Below, in pieces: positions 46,915 through 58,207 of a DNA stretch of 64,000 nucleotides. Source of the stretch: Dryocola boscaweniae (GTDB lineage Bacteria; Pseudomonadota; Gammaproteobacteria; Enterobacterales; Enterobacteriaceae); NCBI RefSeq assembly GCF_025215095.1, contig NZ_JALHAP010000071.1, forward strand, positions 62,001 through 126,000, read 5' to 3'. The first letter of the stretch is position 1; every line of letters begins with the position of its first letter. Under the pieces are notes generated by a model. The model did not search any database and had not been told where the DNA came from. It worked only from the letters and a program-made list of their open reading frames with translations. The position numbers were made by a program, and so were the translations under genes.

Positions 46915-47430
46915 ATGGCAAAACGTGTACCCGACGAATACGCTGGCCGCACTTATCCGGTGGAAGAGGATATGCGCTGGCAGCTCAAAGAGTGGAGTCT
47001 GGAGAAATGGGGCGCTCGCTGCCTGATGGCGCTGGTGGCGCTTGCATTAATGGGGGCGTTTTCGGACGGCTGGCTTAGCCAGACCACGACAGCTAACCCG
47101 GATGGAACGCTAAGCGTGGAGCATCAGCGAATAATGCGCGCTATGAGCGACGAGAATTTTACCCTGCGCGTTAAACTCGACACGGGCCAGCCTACCGTGC
47201 TGACGCTGGGACAAGATTTTATGGACAACTTTGAGATTCAAAACCTTCATCCTCAGCCGTTCATTACCCATACAAGCCTGCATGAAATGGTGCTGACCTG
47301 GCCTGCAAATTCGGGAAAAGAACAGGCGCTTTGGCTGACGGTTCAGCCGCAGTCTGCCGGACATTTTACCTCTACCATCAGGCTTAAAGGCGCTGAACCG
47401 GTGACCTTAAGCCAGTGGGTATTACCTTAA
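46915..47430 (+). CDS. Uncharacterised single-pass membrane protein, partner of the DUF421 gene
   Basis: A 171-residue protein that I do not recognise. The N-terminal 35 residues are charged and cytoplasmic-looking, one hydrophobic segment follows (CLMALVALALMGAFSDGWL), and the rest is a soluble beta-rich domain of about 115 residues probably outside the cytoplasm (FTLRVKLDTGQPTVLTLGQD; HFTSTIRLKGAEPVTLSQW). Strong ribosome site GGGAGGAG. The next gene starts ten bases later, so both form an operon. No such gene lies between proC and yaiI in E. coli K-12. Confidence 0.75.
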   Translation: MAKRVPDEYAGRTYPVEEDMRWQLKEWSLEKWGARCLMALVALALMGAFSDGWLSQTTTANPDGTLSVEHQRIMRAMSDENFTLRVKLDTGQPTVLTLGQDFMDNFEIQNLHPQPFITHTSLHEMVLTWPANSGKEQALWLTVQPQSAGHFTSTIRLKGAEPVTLSQWVLP

Positions 47431-47439
47431 GGAGAAGTT

Positions 47440-47895
47440 ATGGATAACGTACTGCGCGCGGCCGGGATGTACGTTCTGCTGATGATCGTGCTGAAAATCG
47501 CCGGGCGACGCACGCTGCTGGAAATGACCTCGTTCGATTTTATCCTGCTGCTTATCATCAGTGAGGCGACGCAACAGGCGCTGTTGGGCAATGATTTTTC
47601 ATTTACCGGCGCGGCGATTACCATTATTACGCTGATTGCGCTCGATATTATATTCAGCAAAATTAAAGGCCGCTTTCCAAAAGTGGAGCTGTTTATCGAC
47701 GGATCGCCGCTGATCCTCGTGGAGTATGGCCGTCCTCTGGAAAAGCGGATGAGCAAGGCGGGGATTAGCGCCGACGATATACTTTCGTCCGCGCGCATAA
47801 CCCAGGGGCTGGAACGTATGGATCAGATAAAGTTTGCCATTCTGGAAAAGAACGGCAAGATCGCCATCATTCCCGCAGAAGATCAGGAGTCGTAA
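47440..47895 (+). CDS. DUF421 (YetF-like) membrane protein
   Basis: A 151-residue inner-membrane protein of the DUF421/YetF family. Two or three hydrophobic segments fill the first 75 residues ([20 protein letters not shown] with the family GRRxLxEMTxFDF pattern), and the C-terminal part is a small alpha/beta domain ([34 protein letters not shown]). Function not established; YetF relatives occur in many bacteria, some in Bacillus spore-resistance loci. Stop overlaps the start of yaiI (TAATG), so three genes are coupled. Confidence 0.85.
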   Translation: MDNVLRAAGMYVLLMIVLKIAGRRTLLEMTSFDFILLLIISEATQQALLGNDFSFTGAAITIITLIALDIIFSKIKGRFPKVELFIDGSPLILVEYGRPLEKRMSKAGISADDILSSARITQGLERMDQIKFAILEKNGKIAIIPAEDQES

Positions 47896-48356
47896 TGCAA
47901 ATCTGGGTGGATGCCGACGCGTGTCCAAAAGTTATCAAGGAAGTGTTGTTTCGCGCCGCGGAGCGCGCGCAGATTATGGTGACATTGGTTGCCAATCAGG
48001 GCCTGAAAATACCCCCTTCGCGCTTTATTCGCAGCCTGCAGGTTGCGACAGGGTTCGACGTTGCGGATAACGAAATTGTGCGCCGTTGCGAAAGCGGCGA
48101 TCTGGTGATTACCGCTGATATTCCGCTGGCCGCCGATGTTATTGAGAAAGGCGCCGTGGCGTTAAATCCACGCGGCGAACGCTATACGCCGGCAACGATT
48201 CGCGAGCGATTAACCATGCGTGATTTTATGGATACCCTGCGTGCAAGCGGCGTACAGACGGGCGGGCCGGACAGCCTGAATCAGCGCGACCGCCAGCAGT
48301 TTGCCAACGAGCTGGAAAAATGGCTGCTGGTAGCGGCGCGGGCCAAAAAAGCTTAA
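47895..48356 (+). CDS. yaiI: UPF0178 protein YaiI
   Basis: A 153-residue protein of the UPF0178 family (E. coli YaiI, 152 residues): [20 protein letters not shown] at the N-terminus with the conserved DADACP, and [18 protein letters not shown]. The acidic pocket resembles PIN-like nucleases, but no activity is established. It starts on the stop of the DUF421 gene, so it belongs to that operon. Convergent with the DUF2076 gene, overlapping by four bases. Confidence 0.93.
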   Translation: MQIWVDADACPKVIKEVLFRAAERAQIMVTLVANQGLKIPPSRFIRSLQVATGFDVADNEIVRRCESGDLVITADIPLAADVIEKGAVALNPRGERYTPATIRERLTMRDFMDTLRASGVQTGGPDSLNQRDRQQFANELEKWLLVAARAKKA

Positions 48357-49036
48357 ATCAGATTGTCATCGTCGTTACCCAAATCGTCATTGCCGATATC
48401 GCCATAGTCATTTGTGTCGTCCTGCGGCAGGCCCGCATCCTGATTCAGGAACTGGCTGTCTTCCGCCTGGTTATAGTCGTCAACCGCGTTGATTGCGGCG
48501 TTATCGGTCGGCTGTGCGGGTTCGTTGATGATGTTCACCAGTTCTTCAGGCTGCGTATGATGGAACATGCTGGTCAGCATATCCGCCATAATTACGCCTC
48601 CGGCTACGCCCGCAGCCGTCTGTAGCGCGCCGGCCATAAAGCCATTGCCGCCGCGCGGCGTAGTGTAGCCCGGCGCCGTTTGCGGCGCGTTGTAACCGCC
48701 CGGCGCCACGCTCTGATAAGGTTGCGTACCTGCGGCAGGTGAAGAACCGGAACCGAACAGGCCAGCAAGAAATCCGCCGCTGCTTTGTTGCTGGCGGGAA
48801 GCATGCTGTAGCTGCGCCACCTGGCCTTCCAGCCCCTGAATACGGCTATTGAGCTGTTTCAGGGCGGCTTCCTGAATCAGGATCGTTTGCGCCATGTAGT
48901 AGGCTGCGCCCGGAAGCTGCGCCAGATGTCGCTCAATAAGCTGCTCTGCGGCGGCATCGCGTGGAGTACTGTTTTCTTCAGCCTTTTTCAGGCGGCCAAA
49001 AAGCCCGTCAATCAGACGTTGCTCTTCAGATTGCAT
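48353..49036 (-). CDS. DUF2076-family protein
   Basis: A 227-residue protein of the DUF2076 family, thought to be periplasmic or membrane-linked but with unknown role. N-terminal helix ([17 protein letters not shown]), a coiled-coil-prone stretch ([19 protein letters not shown]), a glycine/proline/glutamine-rich middle, a glycine-rich hydrophobic patch ([20 protein letters not shown]) and a very acidic C-terminus ([18 protein letters not shown]). No signal peptide. Not between yaiI and aroL in E. coli K-12. Confidence 0.8.
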   Translation of the reverse strand: MQSEEQRLIDGLFGRLKKAEENSTPRDAAAEQLIERHLAQLPGAAYYMAQTILIQEAALKQLNSRIQGLEGQVAQLQHASRQQQSSGGFLAGLFGSGSSPAAGTQPYQSVAPGGYNAPQTAPGYTTPRGGNGFMAGALQTAAGVAGGVIMADMLTSMFHHTQPEELVNIINEPAQPTDNAAINAVDDYNQAEDSQFLNQDAGLPQDDTNDYGDIGNDDLGNDDDNLI

Positions 49037-49202
49037 GGTTCATACCTCTGTCATCATGGGTTCTCACTATTCAGTCTGGATCAGAATGGCAGCATGTAAA
49101 ATGGCGCGAGGGTAAAGCTGTGCGCAATTGTGTTACTGAATCCCAGGTTCTTTGGGGTTGTTTTTCACTGAGGCTTTCAAGTAAGGTGGCGCTCAGATTC
49201 GC
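49037..49202. other. Intergenic segment upstream of the aroL control region
   Basis: About 165 bases that should carry the promoter of the leftward DUF2076 gene. No gene or hairpin recognised. Confidence 0.4.
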
Positions 49203-49297
49203 TGGTAGATTTCCTTTACATCGCGCAGGCCTGTAACTGCACGCTTTGGTGTAACTATCATGTAGCGAAAATGTTTTAACGTAACGATTTCTTTACG
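49203..49297 (+). promoter_or_regulatory. Candidate TyrR boxes of aroL
   Basis: CGTAACGATTTCTTTACG (49280-49297) matches the TyrR box TGTAAA-N6-TTTACA well; TGGTAGATTTCCTTTACA (49203-49220) has one good half, and TGTAACTGCACGCTTTGG (49232-49249) is weak. E. coli aroL has several TyrR boxes in the same place. Confidence 0.65.
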
Positions 49298-49307
49298 CCT
49301 GTTCTGC

Positions 49308-49328
49308 GTACTAGCTAGCTGGTATGAT
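49308..49328 (+). promoter_or_regulatory. TrpR operator and -10 box of aroL
   Basis: GTACTAGCTAGCTGGTAT closely matches the Trp repressor palindrome (GTACTAGTTAACTAGTAC) and the known E. coli aroL operator. TATGAT at 49323-49328 is the likely -10, overlapping the operator. Confidence 0.85.
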
Positions 49329-49390
49329 AGACGCGTTTTTGATGTATTTGTTTGTTACCACCCAGGCTTACTGCTGAGGATTAGCCCCTG

Positions 49391-49915
49391 ATGACTCAAC
49401 CCATATTTCTGGTCGGCGCGCGCGGCTGCGGTAAAACCACTGTAGGCGTAGCATTAGCGCAGGCTCTGGATCGCGGCTTTGTCGATACCGATAATTATCT
49501 GCTGACCCGCACCAACATGAGCGTAGCGGATATTGTGGCGCAGGAAGGGTGGGATGGTTTTCGCGCTCGCGAAACGCAAGCGTTGAAAAGCGTGACCGCG
49601 CCGGACGTGGTCGTTGCTACCGGCGGCGGCATGGTGCTGGCAGAAGGTAATCGTCAGTTTATGCGTGAGCAGGGCGTGGTCATCTATCTGCGCGCGCCAG
49701 CCCAGATTCTGGCGGACCGGCTGGAAGCTTTTCCGGAAGAGGGACAGCGCCCAACTTTAACCGGCAAGCCCATCACCGATGAAATCGTTGAAGTACTGGC
49801 CGCCCGGGAAGCTTTGTATCGTCAGGCCGCCCATCACGTTATTGATGCTTCCCACGCGCCGGATGCGGTTGTCGACGCGGTGCTTGCCGCTTTGCATATG
49901 GCTCGGGCGAGCTGA
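49391..49915 (+). CDS. aroL: Shikimate kinase II
   Basis: A 174-residue cytoplasmic kinase that phosphorylates shikimate on the way to chorismate. P-loop [14 protein letters not shown] at the N-terminus, the shikimate-binding [16 protein letters not shown] and [11 protein letters not shown], and the glycine-rich [11 protein letters not shown]; the lid region is [12 protein letters not shown]. Length equals E. coli AroL. Regulated by TyrR and TrpR through the sites just upstream; yaiA and aroM follow as in E. coli. Confidence 0.97.
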   Translation: MTQPIFLVGARGCGKTTVGVALAQALDRGFVDTDNYLLTRTNMSVADIVAQEGWDGFRARETQALKSVTAPDVVVATGGGMVLAEGNRQFMREQGVVIYLRAPAQILADRLEAFPEEGQRPTLTGKPITDEIVEVLAAREALYRQAAHHVIDASHAPDAVVDAVLAALHMARAS

Positions 49916-49959
49916 ATTTTGTCTATACTTAACGCTCATCCACGACTGAAGGAAGAGTG

Positions 49960-50151
49960 ATGGCGACCAAACCTCCTTACCCGCGAGTTGCACGAATAGT
50001 CGAAGTCCAGAAAGGTTCGCAAACCCAAACTGTTACCTGGTATCAACTCAGGGCTGACCATCCCCACCCGGATACGCTTATCAGCGAACATGAGTCCGAG
50101 TCCGAAGCGCTGGATGCAAAACGGCGTTATGAAGACCCGGATAAAACTTGA
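49960..50151 (+). CDS. yaiA: YaiA protein
   Basis: A 63-residue soluble protein nearly the same as E. coli YaiA ([44 protein letters not shown]). The ATG at 49960 with GGAAGAG upstream is used; an adjacent GTG is less likely. Function unknown. It follows aroL after 44 bases and is probably cotranscribed under the same TyrR/TrpR control. Confidence 0.95.
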   Translation: MATKPPYPRVARIVEVQKGSQTQTVTWYQLRADHPHPDTLISEHESESEALDAKRRYEDPDKT

Positions 50152-50429
50152 TCCAGGCAGGCAAGGATGCCGAAAACCCGCCAAGACTTTTCTCAAATAT
50201 CCCATGCTGACCGTGTTATCACATTTTTTATCCTCTCCTAAGTTAAAAAATCATTACGATAATGTTGTGTGACAGTATCGTTGAGGTTTTGTTAGAGATT
50301 CAGCGCTGCTCTTGCGATAAGCTGCCAGGCTTTATGATTAATTATTAAGCGACCCTGCGGCCAGCATCAACGAGTGAGAATAGTGTCAGCGCAGCAAACG
50401 GGGCTGATACGGATAGAGGCGAAAAGAAA

Positions 50430-51107
50430 ATGAAACCAGCATTAGCCATTCTCACCATCGGTGTGGTTCCGGTCAGTGAAATTCTGCCGCTGTTAACCGA
50501 GCATATTTCTGAAGACAGAATCAAACATGTCATGCTGCTGGGCAATATGTCCCGGGAAGAAGTCATAGCGGAATTTGGCCCGGAGCAGGGCGAAGAAGAA
50601 ATCCTTACCTTACTTGCAGACAAAACCCTGGCTCACGTCGGCAAAAGAAAGGTGGAACAGGCGCTGCAGGGCGTAATAAAGCTTCTGGACAGGCAGGAGT
50701 ATGATGTGATCCTGCTGATGAGTACGGAGCGGTTCAACGGCCTTGTCGCCCATAACGGCATACTGCTGGAGCCGGAGCGCATCATCCCCCCGCTGGTGGC
50801 GTCTATCGTCGATGGTCATCAGGTAGGCATTATTTTACCTGTCCCTGAGCTTCTGAAATCACAGCATAAAAAATGGCAGCAACTGGAAAAAACGCCGCTT
50901 TACGAGCTGGCTAATCCCGTGCACGGCACGGACGAGGATTTGCTTAACGCCGGAAAGAAATTGCTGGCGGAGGGCGCGGATGTGCTGGTTCTGGATTGCC
51001 TTGGCTTTCACCAAAAACATCGCGATATGCTGCAAAAAGCGCTTGATGTGCCGGTATTATTATCGAACGTGCTGATTGCGCGTTTAGCCTCGGAATTGCT
51101 CGCCTGA
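50430..51107 (+). CDS. aroM: AroM family protein
   Basis: A 225-residue cytoplasmic protein with the AroM pattern ([53 protein letters not shown]). It belongs to the Asp/Glu racemase-like superfamily by fold, but no activity is established. In E. coli it is in the aroL-yaiA-aroM operon regulated by tyrosine. Here a 278-base gap separates it from yaiA, with no clear terminator. Confidence 0.95.
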   Translation: MKPALAILTIGVVPVSEILPLLTEHISEDRIKHVMLLGNMSREEVIAEFGPEQGEEEILTLLADKTLAHVGKRKVEQALQGVIKLLDRQEYDVILLMSTERFNGLVAHNGILLEPERIIPPLVASIVDGHQVGIILPVPELLKSQHKKWQQLEKTPLYELANPVHGTDEDLLNAGKKLLAEGADVLVLDCLGFHQKHRDMLQKALDVPVLLSNVLIARLASELLA

Positions 51108-51176
51108 CGGCGGGCAACAATTTGCGTGACAGGCTCAAGCGTTGCCCTCTATATTGTTTTTCTGAACATTTTTTAA

Positions 51177-51482
<306 letters not shown>

Positions 51483-51491
51483 GATGACAGC

Positions 51492-51567
51492 GGCGGATGG
51501 CGTGTAGGTTTATCCACCCTGTAACGACTATTCGTAGGGCGGGTAAGCGCAGGCGCCACCCGCCGCT
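51492..51567. repeat. REP-type palindromes between ppnP and rdgC
   Basis: Two palindromic units: a partial one (GTAGGTTTATCCACC) and a complete one (GTAGGGCGGGTAAGCGCAGG with its partner GCCACCCGCC) in the space between two convergent genes. Typical enterobacterial REP element. Confidence 0.75.
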
Positions 51568-51572
51568 TTGTT

Positions 51573-52484
51573 TTAACGCTGTGCTTCTCCGCCCAGCGCT
51601 TCTACCAGATTCTTAATCAACGCCGCCAGTTCGCCGGTCATTAAAATAAAATCTGCGTCAAAACGCTGACCGAAATCTTCGCGGTCGATATCGTCATTCT
51701 GTTCACGCAGCGTATCGGCAAACTTCAGGCGTTTAATTGAGCCGTCGTCCGCTACCAGCAACTGGATGCGTTCCTGCCAGTCGAGCGCCAGTTTGGTGAC
51801 GACTTTCCCGGCTTCAATGTGGGTTGCGATCTCGTCGCACACTAAATCCTGCTGCTTACAGCGAATAACCCCGCCGCCTTCCAGAATGGCTTTCAGCTCG
51901 GCTTCATCCATCAACGCAAAGCCTGCTGGCACGTCACCAGAACGCACCCACTCGGTCAGCGTCAGTTCAATAGGTGTCTCCAGCGCCAGCGGCACAACAG
52001 GCAGCGATCCCAGACTTTTACGCAGCAAAGCCAGGGTGTCTTCGGCTTTTTTAGCGCTTGCGCAATCAACCATAATTAAACCGTTAACGGTATCGATCCA
52101 CATCATGGTCTGGCTAAAGCGGCTGAAGGCGCGCGGCAGCAAAGAGTGCAGCACTTCGTCCTTCAGAGAATCTTTCTCGGTTTTCTTCAGCTTGCGGCCC
52201 TGATCGGCTTCCAGCTTGCCGATCTTCGCTTCAAGCGCCTGCTTGATAACCGGCGACGGAAGGATTTTTTCTTCTTTGCGGGCGCAAATCACAATTTGCC
52301 CGTTATTGGCATGGGTTAATGCATCACTGTGCGAGCCCATCGGTGGCACCCAGCCGGTTTTTGCCATATCCTGGCTACCGCAAGGACTGAACGTGAAGGC
52401 GGCTAACTGTTTTTCCATTTCATCCGCTGAAAGCGTGATGTCGCGGCTTAAACGGTAAACCATTAAATTTTTGAACCACAGCAT
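51573..52484 (-). CDS. rdgC: Recombination-associated protein RdgC
   Basis: A 303-residue nucleoid protein, the same size as E. coli RdgC, that forms a ring on duplex DNA and inhibits RecA-driven strand exchange. Very similar throughout: [54 protein letters not shown], and the C-terminal [18 protein letters not shown]. Single gene, promoter in the 126 bases before mak. Confidence 0.96.
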   Translation of the reverse strand: MLWFKNLMVYRLSRDITLSADEMEKQLAAFTFSPCGSQDMAKTGWVPPMGSHSDALTHANNGQIVICARKEEKILPSPVIKQALEAKIGKLEADQGRKLKKTEKDSLKDEVLHSLLPRAFSRFSQTMMWIDTVNGLIMVDCASAKKAEDTLALLRKSLGSLPVVPLALETPIELTLTEWVRSGDVPAGFALMDEAELKAILEGGGVIRCKQQDLVCDEIATHIEAGKVVTKLALDWQERIQLLVADDGSIKRLKFADTLREQNDDIDREDFGQRFDADFILMTGELAALIKNLVEALGGEAQR

Positions 52485-52610
52485 GATTTTTTCCCGGTCA
52501 GGTCAGTGAAACGCAGCGGGCATGATAGCGAATCAGCCGCTACGTTTCATTGCTTAAACGGTGCTGTACTTCTACTCTGTTGATAATGCTCATCAAATGA
52601 GGAAATTTTT

Positions 52611-53522
52611 GTGCGTATAGGCATTGATTTAGGCGGTACCAAAACTGAGGTGATTGCGCTTGCGGACGATGGCAAACAGTTATTTCGCCACCGCCTGCCC
52701 ACTCCTAAAAATGATTATCAGCAAACCATTGGCACTATCAAAGAGCTTGTGCGCCTGGCCGAAGAGGCTACGGGCGAACGCGGCACCGTGGGCCTCGGCA
52801 TTCCGGGGTCTATTTCGCCTTACACCCGGGTTGTGAAAAATGCTAACTCAACCTGGCTCAACGGCCAGCCGTTTGATAAGGACCTTTCGGATGCGCTGCA
52901 ACGCGAAGTCCGGCTGGCGAATGACGCGAACTGCCTCGCCGTTTCCGAAGCCATTGATGGCGCGGCGGCGGGCGCGGGCATTGTCTTCGCGGTGATTATC
53001 GGAACGGGCTGCGGCGCAGGCATCGCCATCAATGGCCGCAGCCTGATCGGCGGTAACGGCACGGCGGGAGAGTGGGGCCATAATCCGCTCCCGTGGATGG
53101 ACGAAGACGAACTGCGTCATCGCGAAGAAGTGCCTTGTTACTGCGGAAAACAGGGCTGCATTGAAACCTTTATTTCCGGCACCGGTTTTGCCACCGACTA
53201 CCAGCGCCTGAGCGGCACAAAGCTTAAAGGCACCGAGATTATGCATCTCGCCGAACAGCAGGACCCCGTAGCAGAGCTGGCCATCAGCCGCTACGAAACG
53301 CGTCTGGCTAAATCGCTCGCCCACATCGTCAATATTCTTGACCCGGATGTGATCGTGCTTGGCGGAGGGATGAGCAATGTTGAGCGGCTGTATAAAACGG
53401 TGCCGCAGTTGGTAAAACCGTGGGTATTTGGCGGTGAGTTTGAGACGCCGGTTCGCAAGGCGGTTCACGGTGATTCCAGCGGCGTGCGCGGTGCGGCCTG
53501 GCTTTGGCCGCTGGAGAAATGA
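52611..53522 (+). CDS. mak: Fructokinase (manno(fructo)kinase) Mak
   Basis: A 303-residue ROK-family sugar kinase that phosphorylates fructose or mannose with ATP. ATP-binding start [17 protein letters not shown], the catalytic region [11 protein letters not shown], and the zinc motif [15 protein letters not shown]. The start is GTG. Length equals E. coli Mak (302). Divergent from rdgC. In E. coli araJ follows; here REP elements and sbcC follow instead. Confidence 0.95.
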   Translation: MRIGIDLGGTKTEVIALADDGKQLFRHRLPTPKNDYQQTIGTIKELVRLAEEATGERGTVGLGIPGSISPYTRVVKNANSTWLNGQPFDKDLSDALQREVRLANDANCLAVSEAIDGAAAGAGIVFAVIIGTGCGAGIAINGRSLIGGNGTAGEWGHNPLPWMDEDELRHREEVPCYCGKQGCIETFISGTGFATDYQRLSGTKLKGTEIMHLAEQQDPVAELAISRYETRLAKSLAHIVNILDPDVIVLGGGMSNVERLYKTVPQLVKPWVFGGEFETPVRKAVHGDSSGVRGAAWLWPLEK

Positions 53523-53524
53523 CA

Positions 53525-53645
53525 GGTGGTGGATGGCGCGTGCGCTTATCCACCCTACGAAAGGAAAAGGCAGGTCGGAGGCGCGTACGCTTATCTCCCA
53601 TGCGAAAGGAGAACGTAGGTCGGATAAGCGTTAGCGCCATCCGAC
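53525..53645. repeat. Cluster of three REP-type units between mak and sbcC
   Basis: Three units spaced about 40 bases: TGCGCTTATCCACC, TACGCTTATCTCCC and GTAGGTCGGATAAGCG with its partner GCGCCATCCGAC. The first two share TACGAAAGGA/TGCGAAAGGA spacer sequence. The unit next to sbcC is the most complete. It stands at the place of the E. coli araJ gene. Confidence 0.75.
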
Positions 53646-53654
53646 ACTATCAAA

Positions 53655-56600
53655 TCACCCTACAGAAAATTCCTTCGCCAGTCGGCTAACGCCCAGCCCG
53701 TTGATCTTCTTAACTTTGATCTGCACCGGGATGCGCTCTTTCATCGCTTCCACGTGGCTAATCACGCCAATGGTTTTCCCGCTCGCATTCAACGTGTCCA
53801 GCGCATCCAGCGCCGTATCCAGGGTTTCGGCATCCAGGGTGCCAAATCCTTCATCAAGGAACAGCGAGTCGATGCGGGTTTTATGGCTCACCAGATCGGA
53901 CAAGGCCAGCGCCAGCGCTAAGCTCACCAGGAAACTCTCTCCGCCCGAAAGCGTGCGCGTGTCGCGAACCGCATCCGCCTGCCAGGTATCGACCACCTGC
54001 AGCTCCAGCGCTTCGCTGTCTTTACGCTGCAATAAATAGCGGCCATGCAGGCGATTAAGCTGGTTATTGGCAAGCCATACCAGGTTGTCGAGCGTCAGTC
54101 CCTGGGCGAACTTACGGAACTTATCTCCTTCCCTTGAGCCGATCAGCGCGTTGAGATAGCCCCAGTCTTCCACCTGCTGCTGACACTCAGCGATTGCCTG
54201 CATCAGCCCCTGCTGGCGCTGGCGGTTATCCTCGTCGTGACGTAGCTGCTGCTGGATTTGCCCCTGCTGCGTAGCATTGTCGCGCAGTTGGTGATTCACC
54301 TGCTGGAGCCGGTCCTGAAGGGCTGAGAGTTCTGCATCCTCTGCAAGCGTTTGCGGACGGGCTGACTGATGTTGCGCGAGCGCCTTTTCCGCCTGCTGAC
54401 AAAGAATCGTCTGCTGCTGATGCTGTTGCTCAAGCTGCTGTTTTTTCGCTTCAAGCCGCAGGCGTTCGCTCTCATCAAGTAAGGCCGCCTGGAAAGCGAC
54501 GGCGTCTGCGAAGGGGCTGGCTGCCAGCGCGCTCAGGAACTGTTCGTTTGCCTGAGCAACACGGGCCTCTTCCTGCTGGCGTTGCTGCTGCAACGTTTTC
54601 CATTCGCTTTCGAGGGAAACGCAGTCGCTATGCAGGCTATGCCAGTTTTGAAGCGCAAGGTTTTGCTCATTCTCAGACAGCGACGGCGACGCGGTGCCAT
54701 CGTCAACAAAAGCCGTTAACACGCTATCCAGCGTGCTGAGCTGCTGCTGTAAATGTGGAAGCTGTTCGTGATGCTGCTGCCACTGCTGCGATTCCTGCAG
54801 GCGTTGCGCCAGCCAGCTATTTTCTTCGCCGTGAGCCGGGTGCTGCAAGCCCGTTTTTTCCAGGGCCACGCTCAGGTCATTGCGTCCTGAGGCAATCTCA
54901 GATTCAAGCCTGGCGTACTGAAGCTGAGCCTTAGCTAGCTGTTCTTCCAGCATAATTCGCTGGCTGAGCTGATTTAGCTGCTGTTCGCGCAGCTCTTCAT
55001 TTTCAAGCCATTGATTAAGATCGTCCTCCGGCATCAGCGCCAGTTGCAGCGTGGCGCAAAGCTGCTGCCAGCGGGCGCGCAGGGCGGATTCTTCTTCATC
55101 AAGCGCTTTAATTTCGGTGGTGAGCTTCGCGTGCTGCTGACGCTGGGCTTCCAGTAAAGCCCGGGCGGCCGAACCCTGTTCCGCCAGGGCGGAAACCTCT
55201 TGTTGAAGCACACTCAGACGCTGCTGGTTTTCACCGGCCTGTAAAGCCTGATATTCCGCAACCGCCGGATGCTGCGTGGAGCCGCACAGCGGGCAGGGTT
55301 GCTCGGGCTGCAAACGCGCGCGCTCGGCTTCGAGGCTGACGATGCGCCTTTCCAGTTCACAGATTTTCTCCAGATCGTCCGCGTGCTTACGCTTATCCTT
55401 ATATTGCTGGCGTTTTAGCGTTAATTCCGCTTCGCCGCTGACCAGAAGCTGGTTGAGCGCCGCGATTTCCTGCTGCTGTTGGTTTTTACGCCTGAGAAGA
55501 GAAACGAGCTGCGGCTGTAGCGTAGCAAGCTGCTGGCGCTGAGGACGCGCGGTGACTATCGCCTGTAAATGAGCGCTTACTTCATCAGCATTCAGCGTCA
55601 GATTAGCCGGGGGTAAAGCCTGCAGTTTTTGCTGGCTGGCGATGATATCGCGCTGCAAAGTCTGTAGCTGGCCCGTATCACGTTGCTGCTGATTAAAGGC
55701 CATGCGCCAGCCGGCCAGTTCAGCCCCCCACAGCCGGAAACGATCGTGCGTTTTTAGCCATTCCTGCAACCGCGTTGTTTCTTCAACTATTTTTGCTGAC
55801 TGATGAGCCGCGAACAGTCTGGTTTGCTGGCGGCGCTGCGTTGCCTGCTGTAAGCGAGCATTTACTTTATCTGCCTGAACCTGCGTGCTTTGAAGGGCGG
55901 TTTGCTGTTCCTGCAAGCGCTGCCAGTGCGGACGCAGTTTCTCGGCCGGTTGAGAGCGAGTCAGCTTTTCAAGCTGCGGGGCCGCTTCCTGCAGGGCCAG
56001 AGTTGCACTGGCAAGCGCCTGTTTAGCCTGACTATGCTCATTGCCAAGCTGCCCGAGCTGGCTTAACCATTGCTGATTTAACTGCAGTTTCTGCTGTTCA
56101 GCCAGCAAGGTTTTTTCATCAAGAGTAAGCGCCTGCAAACTTGCGTTCAGTTGCTGCTGCTGTTCTTCGCTCAGCAGCGCCACGCTTGCTGCCTGAAGCT
56201 GGAGGTTTTCAAGCTGGCCGCGAATGTTTTTGTGATTCTCAAATACGGCGGCGGAAACCGTGCCGTAAATTTCCGTGCCGGTGAGTTCTTCAAGCAGCGA
56301 GGCGCGATCGTTAGCATCGGCATTTAAAAAGGCGGCGAACTGCCCCTGAGAAAGCATCATTGAGCGGGTGAAGCGGTCGTAATCCAGACCGGTTAATTTA
56401 GCGGTGTACTCAAGTTTGTCTTTGATTTTATCGGCAACAATTTTGCCGGTTTTAACCTCCGCCAGTTCAACGCGCGGCGCCTGGAGATTACCGTTTGCAG
56501 CATTTCGCGCCCTGTTCTGACTCCAGAATGCGCGATACGCCACGCCTTTGACCTCAAATTCGACTTCCGCCAGGCATTCGGCGGTATCGCGCGTCATTAA

Positions 56601-56810
56601 ATCGTTTTGCGACTGAGAAACCGTATTCAGGCGCGGCGTCTTATGGTAAAGCGCAAGGCAAATAGCGTCTAAAAGCGTGGTTTTCCCGGCGCCGGTAGGG
56701 CCGGTAATAGCGAACAGACCATTGCTGGCGAAAGGTTCCTGAGTGAAGTCTATTTTCCACTCGCCTTTTAATGAGTTGAGGTTTTTCAGGCGCAGGCTGA
56801 GGATTTTCAT
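53655..56810 (-). CDS. sbcC: Exonuclease subunit SbcC
   Basis: The 1051-residue Rad50-like ATPase of the SbcCD nuclease that cleaves DNA hairpins and protein-blocked ends. Walker A ([20 protein letters not shown]) near residue 35, two very long glutamine-rich coiled-coil arms, the zinc-hook [10 protein letters not shown] near the middle, and at the C-terminus the signature [19 protein letters not shown] and Walker [15 protein letters not shown]. It starts four bases inside the sbcD end (ATGA overlap), so the two are coupled. Confidence 0.97.
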   Translation of the reverse strand: MKILSLRLKNLNSLKGEWKIDFTQEPFASNGLFAITGPTGAGKTTLLDAICLALYHKTPRLNTVSQSQNDLMTRDTAECLAEVEFEVKGVAYRAFWSQNRARNAANGNLQAPRVELAEVKTGKIVADKIKDKLEYTAKLTGLDYDRFTRSMMLSQGQFAAFLNADANDRASLLEELTGTEIYGTVSAAVFENHKNIRGQLENLQLQAASVALLSEEQQQQLNASLQALTLDEKTLLAEQQKLQLNQQWLSQLGQLGNEHSQAKQALASATLALQEAAPQLEKLTRSQPAEKLRPHWQRLQEQQTALQSTQVQADKVNARLQQATQRRQQTRLFAAHQSAKIVEETTRLQEWLKTHDRFRLWGAELAGWRMAFNQQQRDTGQLQTLQRDIIASQQKLQALPPANLTLNADEVSAHLQAIVTARPQRQQLATLQPQLVSLLRRKNQQQQEIAALNQLLVSGEAELTLKRQQYKDKRKHADDLEKICELERRIVSLEAERARLQPEQPCPLCGSTQHPAVAEYQALQAGENQQRLSVLQQEVSALAEQGSAARALLEAQRQQHAKLTTEIKALDEEESALRARWQQLCATLQLALMPEDDLNQWLENEELREQQLNQLSQRIMLEEQLAKAQLQYARLESEIASGRNDLSVALEKTGLQHPAHGEENSWLAQRLQESQQWQQHHEQLPHLQQQLSTLDSVLTAFVDDGTASPSLSENEQNLALQNWHSLHSDCVSLESEWKTLQQQRQQEEARVAQANEQFLSALAASPFADAVAFQAALLDESERLRLEAKKQQLEQQHQQQTILCQQAEKALAQHQSARPQTLAEDAELSALQDRLQQVNHQLRDNATQQGQIQQQLRHDEDNRQRQQGLMQAIAECQQQVEDWGYLNALIGSREGDKFRKFAQGLTLDNLVWLANNQLNRLHGRYLLQRKDSEALELQVVDTWQADAVRDTRTLSGGESFLVSLALALALSDLVSHKTRIDSLFLDEGFGTLDAETLDTALDALDTLNASGKTIGVISHVEAMKERIPVQIKVKKINGLGVSRLAKEFSVG

Positions 56811-58024
56811 GCTTGTTCCTCGGCTTCATGCAGGCTTGCCACGGTTTGCGCGAACAGGGTGCGCAGGCGTTTGCCGCGCTCTTCGGTTGTTTGTTCCTGC
56901 GCCAGGCGGCGCTCAAACACTTCTTCCACGGTCAGTTCGCTCAGGGTTTCTTTGTGGCTTTGGGCAAGCACGCGTTCGCGCTGCTCCCGGCTGCGGCGCA
57001 GTAGCACAACTTCAACGGGCAAAGTTTCCGTTAACTGCTGAATATGGCGTTGCGAATCATGCAGATACTCGTCGGTAGCGATTTCGATATCCAGCCAGAC
57101 TTTCGGTTCGCAGGGCGCGTCCCGCCACCGTTCAAGCTGCCGTTCGATTTCGCTCAGAGAGCCTTTTATCACCGCGAGCGGCTGGCTGACCGGGACGGGC
57201 AGAGCGGTAACTTCATGCAGCTTGCCGTCGGCAAACTCCACCAGATACACGCTTTTTGCCTTACCGGTTTCATCAAAACTCAGAGAAATGGGCGAGCCGC
57301 TGTAGCGGATATGTTCCGTGCCGCCAATTAGCTGCGCACGGTGGATATGCCCAAGGGCAATGTAATCGGCCGGCGGGAAATTTTGCGCAGGGAACGCATC
57401 CAGCGTGCCGATGTAGATATCGCGCACCGCGTCCGTTTTGGTCACGCCTACCGTGGTTAAATGCCCGGTGGCGATGATCGGCAGCTTTTGCTCGCCGCGC
57501 GCAGCCAGGGCTGCGGCATGGCACTGCTGATAATGCTCGGTGATGGCTTCCATTAACGAACGCTGTTTTTCGTGTCCGCTAAGACCGGCCCGGCTGCTTT
57601 GAATATCACGCGGGCGTAAAAATGGAATCGGGCACAGGATCGCGCCGGGAGCGCCATCTTTCTTGTTGAGCACAAGCGTTTGCTCGCTGACATCGTGGCG
57701 GGCGCTGGCGATAACCGACGTATTCAGGCAGGCCAGCAGTTCGCGAGATTCGTTGAGCGTTGCCACGGAGTCATGGTTGCCGGCGAGTACCACAAGCTGG
57801 CAGCCGGTAGTTTGCAACTGCACTACAAAGCGATTGTATAGTTCGCGGGCGTAGCTTGGCGGCGAGCCGGTATCAAAAATATCGCCCGCAACGATTATCG
57901 CATCCACGTTATGTTCAACGGCCGCCTGCAGCAGCCAGTCGAGAAAAGCCTGGTGTTCCGGCCCGCGGCTTTTGGTGTAAAAGTTCTGACCGAGGTGCCA
58001 GTCCGATGTGTGGATAATGCGCAT
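56807..58024 (-). CDS. sbcD: Exonuclease subunit SbcD
   Basis: The 405-residue Mre11-like metallo-phosphoesterase subunit of SbcCD. Metal-binding motifs: [29 protein letters not shown] and, further on, ATGHLTTVG and [10 protein letters not shown]. coli SbcD has 400 residues. First gene of the sbcDC operon, divergent from phoB, whose Pho box lies in the 183-base gap. Confidence 0.97.
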   Translation of the reverse strand: MRIIHTSDWHLGQNFYTKSRGPEHQAFLDWLLQAAVEHNVDAIIVAGDIFDTGSPPSYARELYNRFVVQLQTTGCQLVVLAGNHDSVATLNESRELLACLNTSVIASARHDVSEQTLVLNKKDGAPGAILCPIPFLRPRDIQSSRAGLSGHEKQRSLMEAITEHYQQCHAAALAARGEQKLPIIATGHLTTVGVTKTDAVRDIYIGTLDAFPAQNFPPADYIALGHIHRAQLIGGTEHIRYSGSPISLSFDETGKAKSVYLVEFADGKLHEVTALPVPVSQPLAVIKGSLSEIERQLERWRDAPCEPKVWLDIEIATDEYLHDSQRHIQQLTETLPVEVVLLRRSREQRERVLAQSHKETLSELTVEEVFERRLAQEQTTEERGKRLRTLFAQTVASLHEAEEQA

Positions 58025-58142
58025 AATCCGTCCTGTGGCAAAAAAAGCGTGCTGGGATTATAAGGGCAGTCGTCGCGAAGGGCACTTCTGCACGTCATAA
58101 TTCAAAGCAATGAGTCATCTGGCCGTCATTTTTTTCATAAAT

Positions 58143-58160
58143 CTGTCATAAATCTGACGC
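58143..58160 (+). promoter_or_regulatory. Pho box of phoB
   Basis: CTGTCAT-AAAT-CTGACGC, with a further TTTCATAAAT just upstream, equals the E. coli phoB Pho box almost base for base. It mediates autoactivation of phoBR. Confidence 0.92.
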
Positions 58161-58207
58161 ATACTGTCGCACAAATTAGCAATGGCATTGTTTAAACAGG
58201 GCAAATC

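Noticed and set aside
51492..53645. CRISPR-like repeats
   Set aside because: The repeats are palindromic REP units of irregular spacing, without constant repeats and unique spacers; no cas genes.
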